From Pseudoalteromonas sp. T1lg75 (GTDB lineage: Bacteria; Pseudomonadota; Gammaproteobacteria; Enterobacterales; Alteromonadaceae), in the NCBI RefSeq assembly GCF_002964705.1, contig NZ_PQCD01000006.1, forward strand, positions 1 through 64,000: DNA of 64,000 nucleotides, written 5' to 3'. Within the stretch, counting starts at the first letter, position 1. The number at the start of each line of letters is the position of its first letter. The notes under the pieces are model-generated. The model did no database searches. It was not told where the DNA came from and saw only the letters and a program-made list of their open reading frames with translations. Made by a program: the position numbers and the translations under genes. This document shows positions 9,098 through 16,624 of the stretch, piece by piece.

Positions 9098-11044
9098 TTA
9101 ACCACCAAACAAGCCTTTGAGTTTATCTTTTACCTTGTCTTTAACTTTTTCTTTGGCTTCTTCTTTGGCCGCGTCGGCCACGTCTAGCTTAATGCCGACA
9201 TCATGGAAGGGGCCCTTGATACGCATCGGAATTTTAAAGCCGGTGCTCTCGTCCGTGGTACCCTGGCCTTCGATGGAATCTACAATACCGGTAACCAAAC
9301 GATAATTCACCTTGGTCGCCGGTAAGTCCACCTCACCTTCACCCGTGATACGAATAAGCGGGCTCTGCAAAGACAAGTCCGAGTTGGTTCCCACACCATT
9401 GGTAAACGTCATGCTGCCGGTGAGGGCGGTAAAGTCGGTTTTTTGCGACTCGTCATAGCCGGTATTTAAACCATCGGCCAGCGCTGCGGTATTACCCTTG
9501 ATCAATTCCTTGGCTTTACGCACCAGCTCGGCCACATTGGCGCCTTTAACCGCACCGTCGGCAAAATTAAAGCTCAGTTTACCGGCTAGGGCATTCACAA
9601 AGTCTTTTTGACTTTGACCGCGTGTGCTCAACTGCCAATCAAGAGAGCCCTTACCCATCAGCTTATCGAACTTGGCCGCATCGGTCAGTAATGGCTCGGC
9701 ATCGATACCGGCCAGGCTAAAGTTAGTATTGAGCTGATAGGGCGCCTGCTTGGCGTTAAGCATTACAGTGCCCTTACCCTGACCTTCATAGGCCACGAAC
9801 TTATCCATGCTTAAATTCGCCACGGCATTTTGCAGTTTCAGCGTGAACTGGTTTTCACCTAGGGTAATATCCCGCGCCTTTAAGCCGCTTGAGCGCACAA
9901 CCACGTTGGCATCCAGGCTGTTTAATGCCGATAGGTCCATCTTGGTATCATCCCAAACAATGGGCTCGGCCTTGGCATCGCCCTTGGCATCATCGGCCGG
10001 CTTTTCGGCAGGAGTCTCTGTCGGCTCGGGAAGATAAGGGTTTAAGTCCAGCATGCCCAGATCTACATTGGCATTGACCGCCAAACGCTCACCCAGGTTA
10101 ATGGTGCTCATCCCTTCAATGGCAAGCTCATCCAGCTTGGCCACAAGTTTATTAATGGTGAAGGATTGTCCTTGCAATTGCATGGCGCCATCGACGCTAA
10201 AGGCATTAAAGGCTTTATCCTTGGCATTAAGGTCAACGCCCTGCCACTTGGCGATGTCTTTGACCGAATCACCATCAAGGTGCAAGGTACCGCTAATATT
10301 TTGACCCTGCTCGGCGATTTGTCCCTTGAATTCAACATTAACCAGTTTAGAGTCAACCGATTTGGTTACCGCAAATGGCCGCCCTTCAATGGCCTTAATG
10401 GGGTTATCGACCACCACATCCAGGTTAAAGCGTTGCGTCATATAGGTAATGCCGCCCTTCAGCTCAAGCGGTTTACGCAATGATTCCAACAATACCGCCA
10501 GTTCCAGATCAGATATTTGCTGCTTGGCGCCGGTTTGACCATCAAGGTAGGTAAATTGACCGCCATAGATGGCCACCTCACCAAGTTCGACATCAAAGCT
10601 TTCGGGAAGCGTAATCTGCCCAGACTTCGTTTGCTCTGGTTGCTGCTCGGCCACCTTGTCGAACAACTGCCAGTTGCCCTTGCCTTGTGCATTGGTCTCC
10701 AGCAAGATATCCGGCTCGCGAATAACGAATTTATCCAACTTCACCTCACCGGAGAAGAGTGAGCTCCAGGGGATATGCACATCAAGCTGCTTCATGGTCG
10801 CCATATTGGCGCGCGAGCCGTCGGCCATATTACTGAAGCTGACATCATTGAGCTCCAGGCGCAGCGACGGGAAAATCGCTAAGTCTTTATCGCCGGCTAT
10901 GGTCAGAGTACGGCCAGTGGTTTTCTCCACCTCTTCGGACACCTTAGTGAAAATGGCATCGACGGGGATAAAAAATGGAATCGCGATCAACAAGCCGATG
11001 ATCACAACAATAATAATACCTAATACCTTGGCAAGGGTTTTCAT
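9098..11044 (-). CDS. AsmA family inner-membrane/periplasmic protein
   Basis: AsmA-like proteins are anchored in the inner membrane with a long periplasmic part, and are linked to outer-membrane lipid transport and biogenesis. The 648-residue product has one N-terminal membrane segment (about 5-28) followed by the family's GRTLTIAGDKDLAIFPSLRL block and a C-terminal AsmA-like region (about 480-620, with TALTGSMTFTNGVGTNSDL). E. coli AsmA is slightly shorter. The last 25 residues are Lys/Glu-rich (KEEAKEKVKDKVKDKLKG), a likely amphipathic helix. It is a single-gene unit where the S10 operon would be expected. Family is clear; the exact lipid role is not. Confidence 0.9.
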   Translation of the reverse strand: MKTLAKVLGIIIVVIIGLLIAIPFFIPVDAIFTKVSEEVEKTTGRTLTIAGDKDLAIFPSLRLELNDVSFSNMADGSRANMATMKQLDVHIPWSSLFSGEVKLDKFVIREPDILLETNAQGKGNWQLFDKVAEQQPEQTKSGQITLPESFDVELGEVAIYGGQFTYLDGQTGAKQQISDLELAVLLESLRKPLELKGGITYMTQRFNLDVVVDNPIKAIEGRPFAVTKSVDSKLVNVEFKGQIAEQGQNISGTLHLDGDSVKDIAKWQGVDLNAKDKAFNAFSVDGAMQLQGQSFTINKLVAKLDELAIEGMSTINLGERLAVNANVDLGMLDLNPYLPEPTETPAEKPADDAKGDAKAEPIVWDDTKMDLSALNSLDANVVVRSSGLKARDITLGENQFTLKLQNAVANLSMDKFVAYEGQGKGTVMLNAKQAPYQLNTNFSLAGIDAEPLLTDAAKFDKLMGKGSLDWQLSTRGQSQKDFVNALAGKLSFNFADGAVKGANVAELVRKAKELIKGNTAALADGLNTGYDESQKTDFTALTGSMTFTNGVGTNSDLSLQSPLIRITGEGEVDLPATKVNYRLVTGIVDSIEGQGTTDESTGFKIPMRIKGPFHDVGIKLDVADAAKEEAKEKVKDKVKDKLKGLFGG

Positions 11045-11169
11045 GCTTAACCTCGTCCTTTTTAGAAAACACTATTTGGTTTATCGCCTTTTAGCATAAC
11101 CTATTGGCTATAAAAGTGTAATTGTAGTCAAGATGGATGAATATATGATGATAGCTGCGGGTATTCTAC

Positions 11170-11748
11170 TTACCAGCGATACCCTAGTTGCAAGCCAATA
11201 CCATCAACCCCTGGGTTCGGCGGCTCAATCCCACCGTTAGAGGTATGCTGGTAGCGCAGTGCCGTAAACACATTACTCTGAGCAATGAAGTAGGTGTAAC
11301 TGAGACTGGATGTAAAATGCCAGCGACTGCCTACGTAGTGAGCGTAATAATAATTACCATCTATATAGGTTGGGGAGAATTCAAAAGTTAACCGCGTTTG
11401 CTGCCCTTGCCACAGATGCCAATAAGCACCTGCTGAAAAATAGGGGACATCATCAAACTCATTCCAACCATAATACTTATCTAAGCCATTAAACTCGCCA
11501 TAAGTGACAGCAACGCCGTCAAACCAGGTAAAAGATGGCTCGGTATCTAAGCTGTATGAAATGGCCCTTATGCGATCATCATCATTCGCACCTAGGGTAT
11601 AACCCAAGTAAACCGCCAACTCATCGGCAACTGCCTGCGGACTATAAACTTGGGTTAATAAAGCAAACGTGGATAAGAAAAGAGTTGAGGCTAGCTTTGC
11701 CAGAAAGTTGTTAACCGCGGCCATGAGCATAAGGCTTCTGCACACCAT
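11170..11748 (-). CDS. PagL-like lipid A 3-O-deacylase
   Basis: PagL enzymes are outer-membrane beta-barrels that remove the 3-linked acyl chain of lipid A. The 192-residue product has a hydrophobic signal region (about 15-42) then a small barrel of alternating aromatic strands, ending in the aromatic YRW typical of outer-membrane proteins. The C-terminal block RYQHTSNGGIEPPNPGVDG fits the PagL active site: His168 and Ser170 match the catalytic H-x-S pair. The third residue, Glu in Pseudomonas PagL, is Asp182 here. Several upstream Met codons (1, 7, 9) make the exact start uncertain. It stands alone between asmA and a divergent unknown gene. Confidence 0.75.
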   Translation of the reverse strand: MVCRSLMLMAAVNNFLAKLASTLFLSTFALLTQVYSPQAVADELAVYLGYTLGANDDDRIRAISYSLDTEPSFTWFDGVAVTYGEFNGLDKYYGWNEFDDVPYFSAGAYWHLWQGQQTRLTFEFSPTYIDGNYYYAHYVGSRWHFTSSLSYTYFIAQSNVFTALRYQHTSNGGIEPPNPGVDGIGLQLGYRW

Positions 11749-12012
11749 GTATTAAAATAGTTATTCAATGAACAAGCATAGCGCAGTTGCTATCTACAGG
11801 AAACACAAAGAAAAAACATCAACCGATAGCCTTTCATTGAATAGTATAAAAAATCAGGGCTCCATTCCTTCGTTACTCATGTTCAGTCACCAACGAACAA
11901 GGTCGAAATAATTACACAAATGTCAATATTGCAACAAAACTCAATCTCAGTATGATGCACAGCCCCGTTATTGACGGGCTGTAATGTATCAAGCGGAGCT
12001 GTAGTACCTAGC

Positions 12013-13179
12013 ATGAAGAAGTTGCTTATCTCGCCATCAAAAATGGCGCTGGCAGAACAAGAAAGTCAGATTTATCAGAATATCCTCAAACAGGCGGCGG
12101 ACATCAGTCTTAACCTGATGGCGGTAAAAGTAGAGAACCACCCTGAAGACTTTCTCGGCTGGGCCTACGAGCTGCTTGATGTGGTCACCGAGCGCCTCAA
12201 CTTCGATTTACTAGAGCCAACGCAACTGCCCACGGTCAAAAAACTACAAGCCCAGCTAAAGGACGCGATTAGCTTTTTACAGCTAAAAACCCTGCGCATC
12301 GCCCCTTGGCCGGTGATCTGTGCATATCTGGAGCAGCATAAGGAACGCGTACTGTTAGATGAGCACCTAAGTTTAGCCGAGCATATCGCCAGCATTAAAG
12401 AGACGCCGTTACAGGAAATGAGTAAGGAAGATCGCCTTACCTTTGTCGGCAAGCACACCGCCGCTCATGACCCTGCGGTTTATCGCTTTGATGTGGAGTT
12501 CTTCGCCGGCACCAAAAACAACAAGGCCTTTGCGCAAATTCTTGATGATCAACCGCAGGCGGTCGAGGCAGCCCTGGCGCATATCCCACTTACCGACGAA
12601 GTCAGCCTTGAGCATTACCAGGCCTTTGTGCTTGCTTATCTGCAACTTTTTACTGGCAGCGACGACAAGCCAACCCTCGCTCCGGCCACCCGCCTATTGG
12701 CCATGCGCCGTCCCGATGTGTTCACGCCCATTACCAATGCCAAAAGTGATACCCTATGCGCAGCATTGAATGTGACCAGGTTGAATAACCGCGATTTCGA
12801 ACGCTACTGGCAAGATATCGTTAGCACCCTGGCCCGTCAGCCCTGGTTCGCCATGGCGCAAGGGGATAATGAGCAGGAACAGCGCCTGGTCGATATTAAG
12901 GCCCTGCTTCCGTGCCTGTTCTACTACTTCGATAAAAACGCCATGGAGCAATCCAACTACTTTAAGCTGTTACACAAGCCTAAGGCGAGCCCGGCCAGCG
13001 CCAACAGCACGGCGAGAAAGCGCTCAAAAGAGTCGGCGGCCCTGCTGGTTGACCGCGCCCTGGCCGAAGAAGGCATGCCCGAGCATATTCGCGCAAAGCG
13101 TGATTCTATTATCAGTGAAGTGGAAAAAGGTCGCAGTGTGGCGGATACCATTAGCTTGATGCGGGCTATTTTTGGGTAA
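12013..13179 (+). CDS. Unknown helical cytosolic protein
   Basis: The ATG at 12013 gives 388 residues (MKKLLISPSKMALAEQESQ...); a TTG at 11971 is also open but has nothing to support it. No signal peptide or membrane segment is present, and most of the protein looks helical. One stretch, LLAMRRPDVFTPITNAKSD followed by FERYWQDIV and QPWF (about residues 225-280), faintly recalls a segment found in some restriction- or defence-associated proteins, but this is memory of a pattern and not a secure match. The C-terminus has a basic linker (ANSTARKRSKES) then a short helical domain. GC content is like the core genome. I do not recognise the family. Confidence 0.6.
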   Translation: MKKLLISPSKMALAEQESQIYQNILKQAADISLNLMAVKVENHPEDFLGWAYELLDVVTERLNFDLLEPTQLPTVKKLQAQLKDAISFLQLKTLRIAPWPVICAYLEQHKERVLLDEHLSLAEHIASIKETPLQEMSKEDRLTFVGKHTAAHDPAVYRFDVEFFAGTKNNKAFAQILDDQPQAVEAALAHIPLTDEVSLEHYQAFVLAYLQLFTGSDDKPTLAPATRLLAMRRPDVFTPITNAKSDTLCAALNVTRLNNRDFERYWQDIVSTLARQPWFAMAQGDNEQEQRLVDIKALLPCLFYYFDKNAMEQSNYFKLLHKPKASPASANSTARKRSKESAALLVDRALAEEGMPEHIRAKRDSIISEVEKGRSVADTISLMRAIFG

Positions 13180-13210
13180 CAGTTAGTAATTGTCGCGTTG
13201 GCGACGACAA

Positions 13211-13242
13211 CCAAAGAGGGAGTGATTCGACTCCCTCTTTGG
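13211..13242. terminator. Hairpin after the unknown gene, shares a repeat with 14579-14595
   Basis: A perfect 13-bp stem CCAAAGAGGGAGT/ACTCCCTCTTTGG with a 6-base loop lies 31 bases after the stop at 13179. There is no T-run after it on the plus strand, so termination is uncertain. Its left arm plus four loop bases (13211-13227) is also one end of a 17-bp inverted repeat pair with 14579-14595. Confidence 0.5.
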
Positions 13243-13318
13243 AAACTCCGCGAACCCGTGATTCGCTAATGCTTACGAACTCAGGGTTTTGTTAAACGTT
13301 CCGCTTTGCTTTCAACAT

Positions 13319-13349
13319 GGTTTAACGAGGTGTCCTACCTCGGTAAACC
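13319..13349. repeat. Hairpin in the cassette-like segment
   Basis: GGTTTA-A-CGAGGT pairs with ACCTCG-G-TAAACC around a 5-base loop: 12 pairs with one mismatch. There is no T-run, so it is more a structural repeat than a terminator. Confidence 0.6.
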
Positions 13350-13479
13350 TAGCTCGATATCCCTATCTCGCTGTCTCAAGCACACTCCACAACAAAAGCC
13401 GATTTCTCCAGCGCGAATCAAAACGGGAAATCGATGCCTGTGAATTTTGAGATTTCCGATAGGACGCTAAGTACCATTA

Positions 13480-13566
13480 GCGGACGGTGAACGCCGCAAA
13501 TAAACGGCAAAAATTAGTTGGCTAAAATTTGTGAGGTACGAACAAAGCCAACTGATTTTTGTCCGC
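13480..13566 (-). repeat. attC-like cruciform after the cassette gene
   Basis: An outer stem GCGGAC (13480-13485) pairs with GTCCGC (13561-13566). Inside it are a 15-bp stem with one mismatch (13509-13523 with 13546-13560, arm AAAAATTAGTTGGCT) and a small GCCG/CGGC stem (13493-13508). It lies directly after the stop of the gene at 13571 and next to ACATAACAAG, where an attC site would be expected for a minus-strand cassette. A canonical GTTRRRY end was not found. Confidence 0.4.
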
Positions 13567-13570
13567 ACTT

Positions 13571-14005
13571 TTAATTTGTCTTGTTATGTACAATATGGCG
13601 CAACTCTTTGAGTTTCTTTTTATCGGATTCCCAAATTTGGAATGAGCCTGTACAAACAGAAATCAAATTCTCAATTGAACCCTCATTCGGAATGCTGACA
13701 TAGTATTTTTTACCTGCCATTATTGGCATACCACAAGAGCCAATAGATCTAATTGTATTAATTGGCTCTCTAGATGCTTTTAGAGTTTCTAATGTTTTAA
13801 ATTTAGCTTCAAGCAATGTCACTTGACCACCAGAACCAAATATATTATCAGGGATTTCTTTAACCTTAGTCTCAACAACGTAAACAATCATTATGGCTTT
13901 TGACGAGTCAATTGCGTCTTCTGGACTAAGTCCATCGCATCTGCAAGCTGAAGCTATTTGTGAAAAAAACAGAGTTAAAATAGCTACCACAAGTTTGATT
14001 TTCAC
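13571..14005 (-). CDS. Small secreted protein of unknown function, cassette-borne
   Basis: The GTG at 14005 has AGGGA eight bases upstream and gives 144 residues. A signal peptide is clear (KIKLVVAILTLFFSQIASA, cut near residue 20), followed by CRCDGLSPEDAIDSSKAIMIVYV, so the mature protein is periplasmic or secreted. Four further cysteines suggest disulfides. The pattern (CRC near the new N-terminus, a GxVTLLEAKFKTLETLK strand, CTGSFQIWES) resembles NTR/TIMP-like small secreted domains, but only loosely. Its GC content is much lower than its neighbours. The last codons are part of a 13-bp inverted repeat that also lies just before its ribosome site. Confidence 0.75.
   Translation of the reverse strand: MKIKLVVAILTLFFSQIASACRCDGLSPEDAIDSSKAIMIVYVVETKVKEIPDNIFGSGGQVTLLEAKFKTLETLKASREPINTIRSIGSCGMPIMAGKKYYVSIPNEGSIENLISVCTGSFQIWESDKKKLKELRHIVHNKTN
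13581..13593. repeat. 13-bp inverted repeat, left copy
   Basis: TTGTTATGTACAA, inside the last codons of the gene at 13571-14005. Its exact reverse complement is at 14018-14030, just upstream of that gene's ribosome site. The pair frames the gene. Confidence 0.8.
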
Positions 14006-14017
14006 CGCACTATCCCT

Positions 14018-14030
14018 TTGTACATAACAA
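14018..14030. repeat. 13-bp inverted repeat, right copy
   Basis: TTGTACATAACAA, the exact reverse complement of 13581-13593. The TAACAA/TTGTTA core resembles the simple sites at the ends of Vibrio-type gene cassettes. Confidence 0.8.
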
Positions 14031-14785
14031 TTTAATATCGAGCGATTGGGTCGTTTTTCTGCCGCAATCTGTCTCGTTTTTGTCCTATGACCATTGATAA
14101 CAGATTTAGTAAGTGCATACCAGCATTGAAGTTACGCTACATTGCTCTAAACGTGGACACGACAAAAACGACCCATTGGGTCGTTTTCCTGACTATGGGA
14201 GAAACTCAACGATTATGGATGTATACACTGTGATTTCGGTTGAAGGATGAGCATCAGCTATTCGCTCTAATCGAACTTACAGTTTGCGTTAACCTAAATT
14301 GAAACACAGATGTATCAGCTAAATCCCGATAAAATTCGCGCTTTCGATCTCGGCTTTTGCTGCGAAGCGTGGCTAAGACAGCGAGGCATGGCTGAAAGCG
14401 GAAACAAGAGAGTGAATAATTTCACTCTCGCCGCCTGAAGGCAAAGAGATCTGCGATAAGCGGGGGCGACGAGTGACCGAAGCACCGCTTCGCAGCGCAA
14501 GGAGGTGGAGGCATGTATGCCGTAACTTCTTCACGAACAGGAACCCAGCTTCATGGACGAATTACTTGCATCCAAATTAATCACTCCCTCTTTGGGCGCC
14601 GTCCCCGGCCTTTCACTGGCTCAAGGCGTTCGCTTGCTAAAAATAGTCCACCGGACTATTTTCTTAACGCGCTCACCCACCGCGACACGATCTTAATTTA
14701 ACAACCAATACCACCAGCAACACAAAACCAAACTAGAACCTCTATGCATCACTATTGGTTAAAATGAGTGCAAAAGCATAATATA
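14031..14785. other. Gene-free, repeat-rich stretch
   Basis: No credible gene is present. The 13-mer ATTGGGTCGTTTT occurs at 14045-14057 and 14175-14187, and the second copy is the right arm of a perfect hairpin. Further right lie GC-rich stretches with short repeats (around 14340-14520), the right 17-bp inverted repeat (14579-14595) and a hairpin AAAATAGTCC/GGACTATTTT near 14639-14662. A short open frame at 14513 follows a good Shine-Dalgarno-like AAGGAGG, but its Arg/Ser-rich product resembles no protein I know. Confidence 0.6.
14165..14187. repeat. Perfect hairpin AAAACGACCC/GGGTCGTTTT
   Basis: A 10-bp perfect stem with a 3-base ATT loop ends in a T-run on both strands, so it could act as a terminator. 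Its right arm repeats 14045-14057. It ends about 35 bases from no gene on either strand, so it looks like part of the repeat-rich segment. Confidence 0.6.
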
Positions 14786-14802
14786 TGCACCACCTGAGTG
14801 CA
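14786..14802 (+). promoter_or_regulatory. NtrC binding site
   Basis: TGCACCACCTGAGTGCA fits the TGCAC-N7-GTGCA pattern of NtrC (NR-I) sites exactly. It is centred about 120 bases before the start expected from the sigma-54 promoter at 14890-14905, a usual enhancer distance. The flanks carry further half sites (GAGTGCA at 14766-14772, TGCAC at 14805-14809). Confidence 0.7.
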
Positions 14803-14889
14803 TCTGCACTTCCCCGCCCACCGACCAACACAGTTCTAAAAACCAACAAACATCTGAAAAATAGTAACTTTTAAAAAATATTCCGTTAT

Positions 14890-14905
14890 TGGCACAAGCC
14901 TTGCT
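14890..14905 (+). promoter_or_regulatory. Sigma-54 promoter of the porin gene
   Basis: TGGCACAAGCCTTGCT matches the sigma-54 consensus TGGCAC-N5-TTGCW at every fixed base, with correct -24/-12 spacing. Transcription would start near 14916, giving a 30-base leader before the ATG at 14946. With the NtrC site upstream, this predicts induction under nitrogen limitation. Confidence 0.85.
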
Positions 14906-14945
14906 AACTAAGTATTCAACACAGCGTTACTACAGGAATGAGAAA

Positions 14946-15626
14946 ATGAACAAAAAGAAATACGCGTCGGTGCTGGCTTTGTTGGCACTGTCCCTCACCC
15001 CGCTGGCCAGCCAGGCGGAAGTCACCGCCAACGTCGCCGCCAGTTCTAACTATTATTGGCGCGGTATTACCCAGTCGGATGATGGGGCAGCGGTATCCGG
15101 TGGCATCGACTACGCCTCCGACACCGGCTTTTATGCCGGCACCTGGCTGTCTAATATCGATTTCGGCGATGCCGCCAGCACCAGCTATGAAATGGACTTG
15201 TACGCAGGCTTCGCCGGTTCGGTCGACGACATAGGCTACGATGTCGGCTATATCTATTACGCCTATCCGGATGCCGAGGGAGATATTGGTTTTGGTGAGA
15301 TCTATGGATCGGTGAGCTGGCAATGGCTCAGCGCCGGTGCCAGTTACCTGGTCAATGCCGAAGGCGATGCCACCGACGAAGAAGACATGCTCTACCTTGA
15401 GCTCAACGCCAGCTTTACCATTTTAAAAGATACCGAACTGGCGCTTCACTTCGGCCATTCCAGCGGCGATACCGTGGAGGAATGGTACGGTGAAGACGAC
15501 AGTTACATAGATTATGGCGTCAGTATCAGCAAGTCGGGTTTTACCTTTGGCCTGCTGCAAACCGACCTGGACGCGGATGACGATTTAAAAGCGTATGTTT
15601 CATACAGCTTAGACTTTGAGCTTTAA
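14946..15626 (+). CDS. TorF-family putative porin, nitrogen-regulated
   Basis: The 226-residue product begins with a signal peptide (KKKYASVLALLALSLTPLASQA) and continues with the family blocks SNYYWRGITQSDDGAAVSGG and TGFYAGTWLSNIDFG, then aromatic beta-strands to a C-terminal Phe-Glu-Leu. This is the proteobacterial family often labelled TorF-like putative porin (TIGR02001 type), predicted to form an outer-membrane barrel. An open frame reaches 14889, but that stretch is the sigma-54 promoter, so the ATG at 14946 with AGGA upstream is the start. The promoter suggests a role in uptake of a nitrogen compound; the substrate is unknown. Confidence 0.85.
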   Translation: MNKKKYASVLALLALSLTPLASQAEVTANVAASSNYYWRGITQSDDGAAVSGGIDYASDTGFYAGTWLSNIDFGDAASTSYEMDLYAGFAGSVDDIGYDVGYIYYAYPDAEGDIGFGEIYGSVSWQWLSAGASYLVNAEGDATDEEDMLYLELNASFTILKDTELALHFGHSSGDTVEEWYGEDDSYIDYGVSISKSGFTFGLLQTDLDADDDLKAYVSYSLDFEL

Positions 15627-15663
15627 GCTTAAAGTCATACCCTCTTATTGTTGCTGCAAACCG

Positions 15664-15680
15664 GGGCCGTAAGGCCCTTT
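15664..15680 (+). terminator. Short terminator after the porin gene
   Basis: GGGCC/GGCCC with a GTAA loop, followed by TTTATCTTT. The stem is short and the T-run weak, so this is a modest candidate. Confidence 0.4.
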
Positions 15681-15702
15681 ATCTTTGCTGCACCATAAGG
15701 AG

Positions 15703-16599
15703 CTAGGGCACCGCATGCCCTGTCGAGGCTTCCCAGATACGGTACCACTGTTCTCGGGTAAGACTTAACTTTTGTGCATCCACCGCACTTCGTACACGAT
15801 CAATATTGCCGGTACCCAAAACCACCGCCGGATTACTAGGATGTGTAAGCAACCAGGCATACACCACCTGATCTAGGCTAGTCGCCCCCACTTCCTCACC
15901 AATAGTCGCTAAACACGCTTGTAGCCTGAGAGCCTTTGCATCATCCTCTGCGAACAAGCGCCCACCCGCCAATGGCGACCAAAGCATAGGATTTTGGCGC
16001 AATTGCTGACACTGATCCAAGGTGCCATTATCCAGGGCCTGCATATTATAGGGTGAAAGTTCGACCTGATTGGTGATCAGGGGGAAATCTAGACGAGACT
16101 GTAACAAGGCAAACTGACTGGTCGTGAAGTTAGACACACCAAAGTGCAGCACATCTCCTTGCTGCTTGAGTTGTGTAAAGGCCTCGGCTACTTCATCGGC
16201 AGCCATTAAATAATCTGGACGATGGATCAATAAACAATCAAGACGGTCGGTACCGAAATTACGCAAAGACTGCTGGGCACTGGCCACTATGTGTTCGCGG
16301 CTAGAGTTGTAATGATTAACCTGCCCCGGAACCGCTTTTTCACCCTGTTGCAGCACGATGCCGCACTTGGTAATTATCTTGATCTGCTCTCTGATGGCCG
16401 GTTGTAATTTCAACACCTTGCCGAAGGCGACTTCACACTGGTAATGGCCATAAATGTCGGCGTGATCCGTGTCTGTGATCCCTAAATCGATGCATTGCTG
16501 CAAAAAAGAGAGGTTTTCCTGCTCGCTGCGCTGCCAATCCAGCATACGCCAAAAGCCCATTACCAAGGGAGAGAGGAGTCGGGAGGTCATACTTTGCAT
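15703..16599 (-). CDS. Aldo/keto reductase, YdhF-like
   Basis: An NADPH-dependent carbonyl reductase of the aldo/keto reductase family, closest to the E. coli YdhF group. In 298 residues the catalytic tetrad is complete: Asp45 and Tyr50 in DTDHADIYG, Lys78 in IITKCG and His126 in LLIHRPD. The C-terminal part keeps the cofactor block VVLGTGNIDRVRSAVDA. No signal peptide, so it is cytosolic. The natural substrate is not predictable. It is divergent from the YafD-like gene, with about 25 bases between them. Confidence 0.9.
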   Translation of the reverse strand: MQSMTSRLLSPLVMGFWRMLDWQRSEQENLSFLQQCIDLGITDTDHADIYGHYQCEVAFGKVLKLQPAIREQIKIITKCGIVLQQGEKAVPGQVNHYNSSREHIVASAQQSLRNFGTDRLDCLLIHRPDYLMAADEVAEAFTQLKQQGDVLHFGVSNFTTSQFALLQSRLDFPLITNQVELSPYNMQALDNGTLDQCQQLRQNPMLWSPLAGGRLFAEDDAKALRLQACLATIGEEVGATSLDQVVYAWLLTHPSNPAVVLGTGNIDRVRSAVDAQKLSLTREQWYRIWEASTGHAVP

Positions 16600-16624
16600 C
16601 CTAGAAAATTTTTGCCACTATAAC

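Larger units (their letters stand above)
13211..14595. mobile_element. Cassette-like segment bounded by 17-bp inverted repeats
   Basis: The sequence AATCACTCCCTCTTTGG at 14579-14595 is the exact reverse complement of 13211-13227. Between these ends lie 1.35 kb that hold only one gene (13571-14005, low GC) and many hairpins, unlike the dense housekeeping genes either side. The single gene is itself framed by a 13-bp inverted repeat (13581-13593 and 14018-14030) whose ACATAAC/GTTATGT ends resemble the core sites of Vibrio-type integron repeats. No transposase or integrase is present. It could be a stray integron cassette, a MITE-like element or an eroded island; the sequence alone does not decide. 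Confidence 0.45.

Noticed and set aside
14513..14701. Short open frame after a good Shine-Dalgarno-like AAGGAGG
   Set aside because: The product is Arg/Ser-rich and low in hydrophobic core, crosses the 17-bp repeat, and looks like no known protein.
14889..14945. Upstream extension of the porin gene
   Set aside because: The stretch is the sigma-54 promoter and leader; the signal peptide starts at the ATG at 14946.
16469..16624. N-terminal extension of the YafD-like gene
   Set aside because: It lies inside the divergent reductase gene and adds a basic, Cys-rich tail unlike the family.
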